Source: Bacillota bacterium (lineage in GTDB: Bacteria > Bacillota > Clostridia > Lachnospirales > Lachnospiraceae). From it: a DNA stretch of 32,401 bases. Position 1 is the first letter of the stretch; every line of letters starts with the position of its first letter. Position numbers and translations under genes: made by a program. The notes below the pieces were generated by a model. That model made no database searches and was not told where the DNA came from. It saw only the letters and a program-made list of their open reading frames with translations. Shown piece after piece: positions 24,827 through 32,401 of this stretch. The stretch lies in NCBI GenBank assembly GCA_023663285.1, contig JAMPHT010000036.1, positions 1 through 32,401 on the forward strand. Reading direction: 5' to 3'.

Positions 24827-26128
24827 ATGGTCAAAGCAATTGTGGGCGCCAACTGGGGCGACGAGGGTAAGGGTAAGATCACGGATATGATGGCCCAGGA
24901 GGCGGACATTGTGGTGCGCTTTCAGGGCGGCGCCAACGCGGGTCATACCATTGTAAATAATTACGGGAAGTTTGCGCTGCATACCCTTCCTTCCGGTGTG
25001 TTTTACAGCCATATCACCAGTGTGATAGGAAACGGTGTGGCGCTGAATATTCCCCTGCTGTTCAAAGAACTGCAGTCCATTGTGGAGCGGGGCGTTCCCG
25101 CGCCGAAGCTGCTGGTGTCCAACCGGGCCCAGATAGTGATGCCCTATCATATTCTATTTGACCAGTATGAGGAGGAACGGCTGGGGGGCAAGTCCTTTGG
25201 CTCCACCAAATCGGGAATTGCTCCCTTTTATTCCGATAAATATGCAAAGATCGGGTTTCAGGTCAGCGAGCTTTTTGATGAAGAACTGCTCCGGGAGAAG
25301 GTGGAGCGGGTCTGTGAGATGAAGAACGTGCTGCTGGAGCATCTGTACCACAAGCCTCTCATCGACCCTGATGAACTTCTGGAAACACTGCACGGATACA
25401 GGGATATGGCAGCGCCCTACGTGGGAGATGTGTCCTTATTTTTGGACAGGGCACTGAAGGAGGGAAAGACTGTGCTGCTGGAGGGCCAGCTGGGCACCTT
25501 AAAGGATCCGGATCACGGTATTTATCCCATGGTGACGTCCTCTTCCACCCTTGCCGCCTACGGGGCAGTGGGGGCGGGACTGCCCCCCTATGAGATCAAA
25601 CAGATCGTCACGGTCTGCAAGGCATATTCTTCCGCCGTGGGAGCAGGCGCTTTTGTCTCCGAGCTGTTCGGTGATGAGGCGGAGGAGCTGCGCCGCAGAG
25701 GCGGCGACGGAGGCGAGTATGGCGCAACCACCGGCAGGCCCAGACGTGTGGGCTGGTTCGACTGTGTGGCTTCCAGGTACGGGTGCCGCCTTCAGGGCAC
25801 GACGGACGTGGCCTTTACGGTCCTGGACGTGCTGGGATATCTGGATGAGATCCCTGTCTGCGTGGGCTATGAGATCGACGGTCAGGTGACCACGGAGTTT
25901 CCTGTGACTGCAAAGCTTAACAAAGCAAAGCCTGTGTTTGAAAAGCTGCCTGGCTGGAAGTGCGAGATACGCGGTATCCGAAAATATGAGGAGCTTCCGG
26001 AGAAATGCAGAAGTTATATAGAGTTTATTGAGGAAAGGATCGGCTATCCCATCACCATGGTCAGCAACGGCCCCGGCAGGGATGATATTATCTACAGGGA
26101 GAGCACATTGCGGAGCGAAAAAGCATGA
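24827..26128 (+). CDS. purA: Adenylosuccinate synthetase, divergent paralogue
   Basis: ATG 24827 with GGAGGAG upstream gives 433 residues, the normal length. It joins IMP and aspartate using GTP to form adenylosuccinate, the first step toward AMP. The P-loop NWGDEGKGK (catalytic Asp12), RFQGGANAGHT (catalytic His40), and TTGRPRR near 301 are conserved. Other blocks differ from the usual enzyme: GSTKSGIAPFY (125-135) replaces GTTGRGIGPAY, and EGQLGTLKDPDHG replaces EGAQGTLLDVDHG. So this looks like a second, divergent PurA type, possibly for a modified substrate or condition. The 3' end overlaps the LysR start (ATGA). Confidence 0.85.
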   Translation: MVKAIVGANWGDEGKGKITDMMAQEADIVVRFQGGANAGHTIVNNYGKFALHTLPSGVFYSHITSVIGNGVALNIPLLFKELQSIVERGVPAPKLLVSNRAQIVMPYHILFDQYEEERLGGKSFGSTKSGIAPFYSDKYAKIGFQVSELFDEELLREKVERVCEMKNVLLEHLYHKPLIDPDELLETLHGYRDMAAPYVGDVSLFLDRALKEGKTVLLEGQLGTLKDPDHGIYPMVTSSSTLAAYGAVGAGLPPYEIKQIVTVCKAYSSAVGAGAFVSELFGDEAEELRRRGGDGGEYGATTGRPRRVGWFDCVASRYGCRLQGTTDVAFTVLDVLGYLDEIPVCVGYEIDGQVTTEFPVTAKLNKAKPVFEKLPGWKCEIRGIRKYEELPEKCRSYIEFIEERIGYPITMVSNGPGRDDIIYRESTLRSEKA

Positions 26129-27015
26129 TAAGTAATCTGGAGTATTACAAGGTGTTTTATTATACGGCAAAATGCGGCAGCGTCACGGGGGCTGCCGCTT
26201 TGCTTTCCATCTCTCAGCCCGCTGTGAGCCAGTCCCTAAGGCAGCTGGAAAAGAGCCTGGGAGTCTCCCTTTTTGGCAGGGCGTCCAAAGGCGTGAAGCT
26301 CACTGCCGAGGGAGAGCTTTTGTACTCCTATGTGTCAAAGGGCTATGAGCAGATCGAGATCGGAGTGGAGAAGGTGCGGCAGATGCGGAACCTTGAGCTG
26401 GGAGAGGTGCGCATCGGAGCAAGTGACATGACGTTAAAGTTCTATCTGCTGCCCTTTCTGGAGAAATTCCATGAGCGGTATCCTGACATCAAGGTCTATG
26501 TCACCAACGGACCCACGCCGGAGACATTGAACGCCTTGAGAGAAGGCAGGATCGACTTCGGGGTGGTCAGCACGCCCTTTGAGGCTTCGGATGACATACA
26601 GGCTGTGCCGGTGCGTGAGATCGAGGATGTGTTTGTGGCGGGGAGACGGTTTCTGCCCTATAAAAACAGGATGCTGGACTTTAAGGAGCTGGAAAAGCTG
26701 CCTATGATCTTTCTGGAAAATAACACCAGCAGCAGGAGTTATATGGATGATTTCCTGCGGGAGAGCGGGGTGGTGCTGCAGCCGGAATTCGAGCTTGCCA
26801 CCAGTGACATGATCGTGCAGTTTGCCTTAAGAAGCTTGGGTATAGGATGTGTGGTAAGGGAGTTTGCGCGGGAGGCGCTGGAATCCGGTCTGCTGTTTGA
26901 ACTGCGGTTCAACAAGCTGATCCCGAAGCGAAGTTTTTGTGTGGTACAGAGCCGTAAGACGGCCCTGCCGGCAGCGGCGGGGAAGCTGCTGGAGATCATG
27001 GAGGAGCGTAAATAG
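26125..27015 (+). CDS. LysR-family regulator coupled to purA
   Basis: The ATG sits inside the purA stop (ATGA), so the two are translationally coupled. The 296-residue protein has an N-terminal winged HTH (residues about 3-60: GSVTGAAALLSISQPAVSQSLRQLEKSLGV), a linker helix, and a LysR co-inducer domain (about 90-290: LGEVRIGASDMTLKFYLLPFL, EGRIDFGVVSTP, FALRSLGIGCVVREFA). It probably controls its own operon through a small ligand, maybe a purine or an amino acid, but this is inference from position. LysR genes are often divergent from their targets; being downstream of and coupled to purA is less usual. Confidence 0.88.
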   Translation: MISNLEYYKVFYYTAKCGSVTGAAALLSISQPAVSQSLRQLEKSLGVSLFGRASKGVKLTAEGELLYSYVSKGYEQIEIGVEKVRQMRNLELGEVRIGASDMTLKFYLLPFLEKFHERYPDIKVYVTNGPTPETLNALREGRIDFGVVSTPFEASDDIQAVPVREIEDVFVAGRRFLPYKNRMLDFKELEKLPMIFLENNTSSRSYMDDFLRESGVVLQPEFELATSDMIVQFALRSLGIGCVVREFAREALESGLLFELRFNKLIPKRSFCVVQSRKTALPAAAGKLLEIMEERK

Positions 27016-27046
27016 CGGGATTTAGATAAGCTAAAAGGTGGTATAA

Positions 27047-27361
27047 TTATTCCTTCTCCCCGCTTTCCTTCGTGTCTCCGCTGATATCAAAATCCGCAAA
27101 GGTGTGCTTCTGCGTCAGCTTGCCGTACATCCAGGTGTAGACCCAGATGAGGATGGGAATGACCACAGTGGCATAAAGGCAGACCCAGAACAGGCGTCCG
27201 GAGACGGAACTGTCCACAATGGCGGCAATCAGTGTGACAATATACATAAGGACCAGCAGAATCACGCCCACAATGGCAACTATCTGCTTGGAGGTCACCT
27301 TTTTCCCGGAGCTTGGGGCTTCGCCGCCTTCTACTATTTTCTTTTCCCTTATATCCTTCAT
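27047..27361 (-). CDS. Small two-TM membrane protein
   Basis: I prefer the Met at 27361 (104 residues) because AAGGGG lies 8 bases before it. An earlier Met at 27382 lies within that site. The protein has a charged N-terminus, two hydrophobic helices (roughly VAIVGVILLVLMYIVTLIAAIV and LFWVCLYATVVIPILIWVYTWM) joined by a short turn, and a charged C-terminal tail ending GDTKESGEKE. It is convergent with the LysR gene (31-base gap) and divergent from the metallopeptidase gene. I do not recognise a family; a small membrane-associated accessory is all that can be said. Confidence 0.75.
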   Translation of the reverse strand: MKDIREKKIVEGGEAPSSGKKVTSKQIVAIVGVILLVLMYIVTLIAAIVDSSVSGRLFWVCLYATVVIPILIWVYTWMYGKLTQKHTFADFDISGDTKESGEKE

Positions 27362-27404
27362 AAAACATACCCCTTCTGACATCTCTGGTCGTCATTTTGC
27401 TTCC

Positions 27405-27433
27405 ATTATACTGATCAGGTCTACCTGCGTCAA
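27405..27433 (-). promoter_or_regulatory. Promoter for the small membrane protein
   Basis: Read on the minus strand, TTGACG (27433-27428), 17 bases, TATAAT (27410-27405). It drives the gene at 27361 with a leader of about 35 bases. Confidence 0.75.
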
Positions 27434-27475
27434 GGCCGGCTTTCCGGCGTCCTGTCAATATCGGTGCAGGAGAGA

Positions 27476-27507
27476 TTGATTTCCGATTATTCGTATGCTA
27501 TAATCGG
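27476..27507 (+). promoter_or_regulatory. Promoter with overlapping inverted repeat for the metallopeptidase
   Basis: TTGATT (27476-27481), 17 bases, TATAAT (27499-27504). An inverted repeat CCGATTAT (27483-27490) / ATAATCGG (27500-27507) covers the spacer and the -10, and ATAATCGG recurs at 27514-27521, next to the start. This looks like an operator site, so the gene is probably repressed by an unidentified dimeric regulator. Confidence 0.65.
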
Positions 27508-27532
27508 TTCAATATAATCGGAGGCAGGCAAA

Positions 27533-28972
27533 ATGGACGGTAAAATCAGGTCCTTGAGAATCATCTCGATCATACTGTCAGTATGTGTTTTTTTATTTGC
27601 AGGTATGGTATTCTGCAATTCTATGCGTCCCTTAAAAATTTACGTTCCCGAAGAGATGGATTTTTCGTCAGAGGATTCTCAATGGTCATTCCAACGATCC
27701 AAAGAGAGCGAACATTTCATTCTGTTTTGGGAAGCAGATTTTGGCGCGGATACCAATAGCAGGCAGCTTCCGGAAGCTATGCGCGTGGATTCGGACAAGC
27801 TATTGGAAAATGCAGAAAGGTGTTATGCAACAAATACTGCATCCCTTGGTTTTGGTCCCGAAAAAGGTAAAAAAAGCTATCTCAAGGAATATAAAATGAT
27901 GATTTTTCTTCATTATCAGGAGGAGTGGCTTGCCGCTGGATCCGGTTATGATGATGTGATCGGTGCGCTTTGGATCAACCCGGCGGCCTGCCGTTCCGGT
28001 TCAACTATTGCCCATGAAATAGGACATTGTTTCCAATATCAGGTGTACTGCGATCATTTACTGAACGGCGGAGAAGAGGATATGGGCAGCGGTTTTCGGT
28101 ATTCTTATGATAATGGGTTCGGCAATACTTTTTGGGAACAGTCCGCGCAGTGGCAGGCATATCAGGATTACCCGGAGGAAGCCTTTAACTGGTATGACAT
28201 GGAAGAATGGGCAGAACATTGTAATCTGTCTTTTGAACATGAATGGGTGCGTTATCAGAGTTATTGGCTGTTTTATGCACTACAACAGCGCCATGGGCAG
28301 GATACCGTAAGCAGGATATGGAAAAACAGCCGTCTGCCGGAGGATGCGCTGGGGACATATCTGCGTCTTTATTGCAATGATGAAGTGGAGAAGCTGAATG
28401 AATTTTTATATTATTATGCGAGTCATGCCGCCACATATGATTTTGACGGAGTGCGCGCCTATGCTGATGAATGGATCGGCAGCTATGTTCCTGTATTTTA
28501 TCAAACGGATGAAAACGTTTGGCAGATATCTTATCATGATTGTCCGGAGGAAGGAGGATATAACGTAGTTCCGCTGCCGATAGAAGAGGATCAGACGGAG
28601 ATTTCCGTGACATTGGAGAGCTTGTCCCCCGGCACACGTCTGGCAGAGGGAGATCCGGGTATTTATATGGTGGGGGAGGACGGACAGTTGGTTGGCGGCA
28701 ATGCGGCAGACTATAACTCACATATTTCGGGGGCGGAAGAATTTGCAAGCGGCCATCGATTTGGATTTGTTGCCCTGACTCAACGCGGAGAGCGTATATA
28801 CAGCGAAATGTACACACAGGGTACAGCCGTGTTTTCGATACCGGACAATACAAGTCGGCTATTTCTGACGGTGGTAGGAGCTGCACCGCAATATTCAGTC
28901 CACATATGGGATGAGGATGAATCCACGGATCATAAATTACCATACAGGATCTCCTTTGGGGCTGATGAGTAA
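27533..28972 (+). CDS. Membrane-anchored HExxH zinc metallopeptidase-like protein (DUF6055-like)
   Basis: A 479-residue protein with an N-terminal hydrophobic helix (about 9-28) acting as signal or anchor. The zinc site is HEIGH (161-165) within TIAHEIGHCFQYQ, with a candidate third ligand Glu202 in FWEQSAQWQ, giving a gluzincin-like HExxH plus downstream Glu. The first third has RSKESEHFILFWE and ends LGF, which recalls DUF6055-type domains. The C-terminal third (about 330-479) is beta-rich, with PISE-like strands and GTRLAEGDPGIYMVG. It is secreted or membrane bound. Likely a protease or a zinc-dependent cell-surface enzyme; target unknown. GGAGGC precedes the ATG. Confidence 0.75.
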   Translation: MDGKIRSLRIISIILSVCVFLFAGMVFCNSMRPLKIYVPEEMDFSSEDSQWSFQRSKESEHFILFWEADFGADTNSRQLPEAMRVDSDKLLENAERCYATNTASLGFGPEKGKKSYLKEYKMMIFLHYQEEWLAAGSGYDDVIGALWINPAACRSGSTIAHEIGHCFQYQVYCDHLLNGGEEDMGSGFRYSYDNGFGNTFWEQSAQWQAYQDYPEEAFNWYDMEEWAEHCNLSFEHEWVRYQSYWLFYALQQRHGQDTVSRIWKNSRLPEDALGTYLRLYCNDEVEKLNEFLYYYASHAATYDFDGVRAYADEWIGSYVPVFYQTDENVWQISYHDCPEEGGYNVVPLPIEEDQTEISVTLESLSPGTRLAEGDPGIYMVGEDGQLVGGNAADYNSHISGAEEFASGHRFGFVALTQRGERIYSEMYTQGTAVFSIPDNTSRLFLTVVGAAPQYSVHIWDEDESTDHKLPYRISFGADE

Positions 28973-29001
28973 AGACTTTGTCGAAGGAAGGAGGTAAAAG
29001 T

Positions 29002-29912
29002 TTGACACTGCAACAGTTAGTTTATGTTACGACCGTAGCAGAAACAGGCACAATAACAGAGGCAACTGCAAAATTGTATATATCACAGCCAAGCCTTACA
29101 AACGCCATCCATGAGTTGGAAAAGGAAATGAATGTTCAGATTTTCAACAGGACAAACAAGGGGATCACTCTTTCAAAAGAGGGGGAGGATTTTCTTGGAT
29201 ATGCCAGACAGGTATTGGAACAGGCGGCGATCCTTGAAGATAAGTATAAGGGCGATGCCGGTGGAAAAAACAGTTTTGCGTATCCACGCAGCATTATTCT
29301 TTTGCTGTCAATGCTTTCGTAGACTTGATCAAGGAATATGGACAGGAGGAGTATGATTTCTGCCTTCGGGAAACGCAGACATATGAGATCATAGAAGATG
29401 TGGCACGAATGAAAAGCGAAATAGGGATCTTGTTCCTGAATGATTTCAATGAAGCTGTCATTAAAAAGCTGCTGAGATCTCACGATTTGGAATTTCATCA
29501 GATGTTCATTGCAAAACCTCATGTATTTATCAGCAGAAAGCATCCGCTTGCAGAGAGATCCATGATAACCAACGAGGAACTGACGCCATATCTGTACCTG
29601 TCATTTGAGCAGGGAGAACACAACTCCTTTTATTTTTCGGAGGAAATATTTTCCGTATCGGAACGGAAGAAAAATATCAGGGTACGGGACAGGGCAACCT
29701 TGTTTAATCTCTTGATTGGATTGAACGGATATACGGTATGCAGCGGTGTGATCGACAGGAAGCTAAACGGAAAAGATATTATCGCCGTTCCGCTGGCAGA
29801 AGAAAGTAATATGCGCATTGGCTATATTACCCATCGGAAGGGCTCGGCCAGCAGATTGGGAAACAGTTATCTGGAAGCATTGGAAAAATACATAAGTGCT
29901 GGTCGCCCATAG
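29002..29912 (+). pseudogene. LysR-family regulator interrupted by a -1 frameshift (MetR-like position)
   Basis: Start TTG 29002 follows AAGGAGGT (28988-28995) and gives the normal opening LQQLVYVTTVAETGTITEAT (TTG read as Met at this start). The HTH (residues about 2-60) is intact. The 0 frame runs to a stop at 29320-29322. A switch to the -1 frame at 29265-29271 restores KQFCVSTQHYSFAVNAFVDL followed by IKEYGQEEYDF and a complete effector domain to 29912, so the two halves together make a full 303-residue LysR. The cause is an A6 run where A7 is expected, either a true mutation, a sequencing error, or programmed slippage. It precedes metE by 144 bases in the same direction and may regulate it. 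Confidence 0.85.
29265..29271 (+). other. Slippery heptamer A AAA AAC at the LysR frameshift
   Basis: In the 0 frame the codons are GGA AAA AAC. The heptamer A AAA AAC is in the X XXY YYZ register needed for -1 slippage, and the -1 frame entered here is exactly the one that continues the protein. A downstream stimulatory hairpin is not obvious by eye. Confidence 0.6.
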
Positions 29913-29945
29913 CTTAAAACTATGGACAACCCATATTTATATATA

Positions 29946-29975
29946 TTATGCAGGATGTACCGAACCAATTATAAT
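29946..29975 (+). promoter_or_regulatory. metE promoter, weak -35
   Basis: A good TATAAT lies at 29970-29975. No consensus -35 is seen; the best is TTATGC near 29946-29951. Weak -35 and AT-rich upstream DNA fit an activator-dependent promoter such as a LysR target, but this is inference. Confidence 0.45.
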
Positions 29976-30007
29976 GATTTTTGTAAACGAAAATCTATTA
30001 TTCAAGA

Positions 30008-30040
30008 CACCGGAATTTTCGCGAAGCGTGAACTCCGGTG
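30008..30040 (+). promoter_or_regulatory. Inverted repeat in the metE leader
   Basis: CACCGGA (30008-30014) pairs with TCCGGTG (30034-30040), 7 bp, enclosing a TTCGCGAA self-complementary core. It ends only 5 bases before the GGGAGG ribosome site (30046-30051), so it could affect translation or be a regulator binding site. It does not look like a SAM riboswitch. Confidence 0.45.
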
Positions 30041-30056
30041 CATTTGGGAGGACATT

Positions 30057-32339
30057 ATGCAGACGTCAGTGATCGGATTCCCCAGAATCGGGGCTTTAAG
30101 GGAATTAAAGTTTGCTTCTGAGAAGTATTTCAGGAAAGAAATCACCGCAGAGGAGCTTTTACAGACCGCAGAGGTCTTACGCCGCACACATTGGAGCATA
30201 CAGAAGGAAGCAGGGATTGACTATATCTCCAGCAATGATTTTTCACACTATGACACGATGCTGGATACCGTCGTGTTGTTTGGAATGATCCCGAAACGGT
30301 ACAGAGAATTAAAGCTGTCGAAATTGGATACATATTTTGCAATGGCTCGCGGCTATCAGGGGACTTCAGGAGATGTCAAGGCCCTTGCCATGAAAAAATG
30401 GTTTAATACAAATTACCACTATATTGTCCCGGAAATAGAAAGCGATATGGTCATAAGGCTTTCCGATAATAAGCTGTGGGAGGAATATGGGCAGGCATTA
30501 GATCTGGAAATTGAAACAAAGCCTGTTGTGGTGGGGGCGTACACACTGTTAAAGCTTTGTCGTTACACAAAAGACGACGCCTCCCGGACAAAGCCTTTTG
30601 AAAACTGCATAAACGAGGTCATCCACGCTTATCAGGACCTGCTTAAAAAATGTGAGGAATACAAGATCTCATGGATACAGTTTGACGAACCGGCTCTTGT
30701 ACAGGATATGGAGCAGGAGGATCTGGAGCTGTTCCGTAAAATCTACGAAGCAGTTCTTCCGGTCAAAAGACAATGTCATGTATTAATGCAGACTTATTTT
30801 GGAGACGTCAGGGATGTTTATGCCGATTTGATAAAAATGCCGTTTGACGGGATCGGGCTTGATTTTATAGAGGGAAAAGAGACATACGACCTGATAGAAA
30901 AAAATGGTTTTCCCAAGGACAAGCTGTTGTTTGCGGGATTGGTCAATGGGAAAAATATATGGAGGAACCATTATAAAAAGACCCTGCAGACACTGGATGC
31001 CCTAAAGAACAAAGGCATTCAGACGGTATTATCGACCTCATGCTCCCTGCTGCACGTTCCTTATACCTTAAAACATGAGAAAGCGCTGTCGCCGGATCAT
31101 TTATCATATTTTTCCTTTGCAGAGGAAAAGCTGGCGGAATTGAAGGAATTGAAAATGCTTACGGAATGCAGTGACTACCAGGCGGAAGCGGCATATCAGG
31201 AGAACGAAAGGCTTTTTAAAGGGAAAAGGGATTGTGAGAATGAAAGCGTTAAAAAAAGGCTTTCCCTTGTGGCGGATGATGATTACATAAGGCGGCCCAA
31301 AAGAAGTGAGCGCCAGAAATTGCAAAAAAAGGCGCTTGACCTCCCGGCGCTTCCGACAACGACTATAGGCTCTTTCCCGCAGACAAAGGATGTAAAGGCA
31401 AACCGTTCTGCCTTCCGAAAAGGAGAAATATCGGAAAAAGAGTATGTAGCATTTAACCGGAAGAAAATTGCAGAATGTGTCAAATGGCAGGAAGAGATCG
31501 GATTGGACATACTCGTTCATGGGGAATGTGAAAGAAATGATATGGTGGAATACTTCGGCGAGTCATTAGGCGGTTTCCTGTTTACGGAAAAAGCATGGGT
31601 GCAGTCCTATGGCGCAAGATGCGTAAAACCGCCGATCATCTGGGGCGATATGTACCGTGAAAAGCCAATTACCGTAGATTGGTCCGTCTATGCACAATCA
31701 CTGACAAAGAAGGTTGTGAAGGGAATGCTCACCGGGCCTGTGACTATTTTAAATTGGTCATTTCCAAGAGAAGATATTTCCATAAAAGAATCTATTTCTC
31801 AAATTGCCCTGGCGATCAGGGACGAGGTGCTGGATCTGGAAAAAGGCGGAATCCGTATCATACAGATAGATGAAGCGGCATTGCGGGAAAAGCTTCCGCT
31901 CAGAAAATCGGATTGGTATAAGGAATATCTTGATTTTGCAATTCCCGCTTTCCGGCTGACGCACAGTGGCGTAAAGCCCGAAACACAAGTTCATACACAT
32001 ATGTGTTACAGTGAATTTACAGATATTATTCCGGCGATCGACGATATGGATGCGGACGTGATCACCTTTGAGGCGTCTCGTTCTGACCTCCAAATATTGG
32101 ATTCACTGCGGGAGCATCATTTTGAAACGGAGGTCGGACCGGGTGTATATGACATTCATTCTCCCAGAGTGCCATCAGTGGAGGAAATCGTAGCTGCACT
32201 GAACACTATGCTTACCAGGATCGACAGGGAAAAGCTGTGGGTAAACCCTGACTGCGGATTAAAGACAAGAGCCATGCCAGAGACAGAGGCAAGTCTTAAA
32301 AACATGGTAGAAGCAGCGAGACAGCTCAGAAAGCAGTAG
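30057..32339 (+). CDS. metE: Cobalamin-independent methionine synthase
   Basis: ATG 30057, set by GGGAGG (30046-30051), gives 760 residues, close to the usual length, and the opening SVIGFPRIGALRELKFASEK is diagnostic. The earlier in-frame start at 29922 only adds leader sequence. Zinc ligands are His648 and Cys650 in HTHMCYSEF, and Cys733 in NPDCGLKTR. The middle carries LPTTTIGSFPQTKDV, and ILVHGECERNDMVEYFGE holds the conserved glutamate region. It transfers a methyl group from methyltetrahydrofolate polyglutamate to homocysteine to make methionine in the cytosol. N- and C-terminal barrels are both complete. Confidence 0.97.
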   Translation: MQTSVIGFPRIGALRELKFASEKYFRKEITAEELLQTAEVLRRTHWSIQKEAGIDYISSNDFSHYDTMLDTVVLFGMIPKRYRELKLSKLDTYFAMARGYQGTSGDVKALAMKKWFNTNYHYIVPEIESDMVIRLSDNKLWEEYGQALDLEIETKPVVVGAYTLLKLCRYTKDDASRTKPFENCINEVIHAYQDLLKKCEEYKISWIQFDEPALVQDMEQEDLELFRKIYEAVLPVKRQCHVLMQTYFGDVRDVYADLIKMPFDGIGLDFIEGKETYDLIEKNGFPKDKLLFAGLVNGKNIWRNHYKKTLQTLDALKNKGIQTVLSTSCSLLHVPYTLKHEKALSPDHLSYFSFAEEKLAELKELKMLTECSDYQAEAAYQENERLFKGKRDCENESVKKRLSLVADDDYIRRPKRSERQKLQKKALDLPALPTTTIGSFPQTKDVKANRSAFRKGEISEKEYVAFNRKKIAECVKWQEEIGLDILVHGECERNDMVEYFGESLGGFLFTEKAWVQSYGARCVKPPIIWGDMYREKPITVDWSVYAQSLTKKVVKGMLTGPVTILNWSFPREDISIKESISQIALAIRDEVLDLEKGGIRIIQIDEAALREKLPLRKSDWYKEYLDFAIPAFRLTHSGVKPETQVHTHMCYSEFTDIIPAIDDMDADVITFEASRSDLQILDSLREHHFETEVGPGVYDIHSPRVPSVEEIVAALNTMLTRIDREKLWVNPDCGLKTRAMPETEASLKNMVEAARQLRKQ

Positions 32340-32362
32340 AAGGACGAGTTACTTTTCACACA

Positions 32363-32401
32363 GTAGCCACCGAAGCGGCATCTTTGATGCCGCTTCGCTA
32401 C
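32363..32401 (+). terminator. Hairpin after metE at the window edge
   Basis: CGAAGCGGCATC (32371-32382) pairs with GATGCCGCTTCG (32386-32397) across TTT, 12 bp. The outer GTAGC (32363-32367) and GCTAC (32397-32401) also complement, the first G of the right arm being shared with the inner stem. No T-run is visible before the window ends, so terminator function is likely but unconfirmed. Confidence 0.6.

Noticed and set aside
28510-28524. TGAAAACGTTTGGCA, similar to a catabolite-response or LacI operator
   Set aside because: It lies deep inside the metallopeptidase coding sequence and is probably a chance match, though it shares the core of the operon palindromes.

Overview
The window looks like a chromosomal segment of a gut-type Clostridia, most likely a Lachnospiraceae member. 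I infer this from strong AGGAGG-type ribosome binding sites, frequent GTG/TTG starts, TTGACA-N17-TATAAT promoters, lipobox lipoproteins, ABC importers without a local ATPase, and the LysR/PurA/MetE protein styles. The central 23 kb looks more GC-rich than the flanks (judged by eye, not computed).

Left flank (1-1370): the 3' end of a flavin reductase-like gene, an XRE-HTH/TPR regulator whose first HTH helix has been lost or replaced, a small frameshifted ORF remnant, and a 63-codon gene with its own near-consensus promoter and a strong hairpin terminator.

Central locus (about 1460-24515, all + strand): a beta-glucan (probably laminarin-type beta-1,3-glucan) acquisition operon. A promoter with two AAAACGTTTT palindromes reads into a solute-binding lipoprotein. 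After an intercistronic hairpin comes a second, 1006-residue binding protein that joins two beta-sandwich domains to an SBP domain, then a permease pair, an NHL/TPR/Yip1 membrane protein, a DUF5696 protein and a second permease pair, mostly with overlapping or nearly touching genes. A hairpin-rich spacer precedes the catabolic part: an exported GH16 lipoprotein, a 1063-residue clan GH-Q phosphorylase (GH161-like), a second hairpin-rich spacer, a GH94 phosphorylase (laminaribiose phosphorylase candidate), a GH16 enzyme without signal peptide and a GH30 enzyme without signal peptide. The inferred pathway is: surface GH16 cuts the polymer, long oligosaccharides enter through one or both ABC importers powered by a shared ATPase encoded elsewhere, cytoplasmic GH16 and GH30 shorten and debranch them, and two phosphorylases release alpha-glucose 1-phosphate.

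Right flank (24600-32401): a divergent purA paralogue with a structured leader, translationally coupled to a LysR regulator; a small two-TM protein divergent from a membrane-anchored HExxH zinc metallopeptidase; a LysR gene split by a -1 frameshift exactly at an A AAA AAC heptamer; and a complete metE followed by a hairpin at the window edge.

The most novel-looking unit is the transporter block at 1720-14760, where two importers are interleaved with the CBM-SBP fusion, the NHL-TPR-Yip1 protein and the DUF5696 protein. Together they suggest a multi-component cell-surface oligosaccharide capture machine. No CRISPR array, tRNA, rRNA, transposase or integrase was seen.
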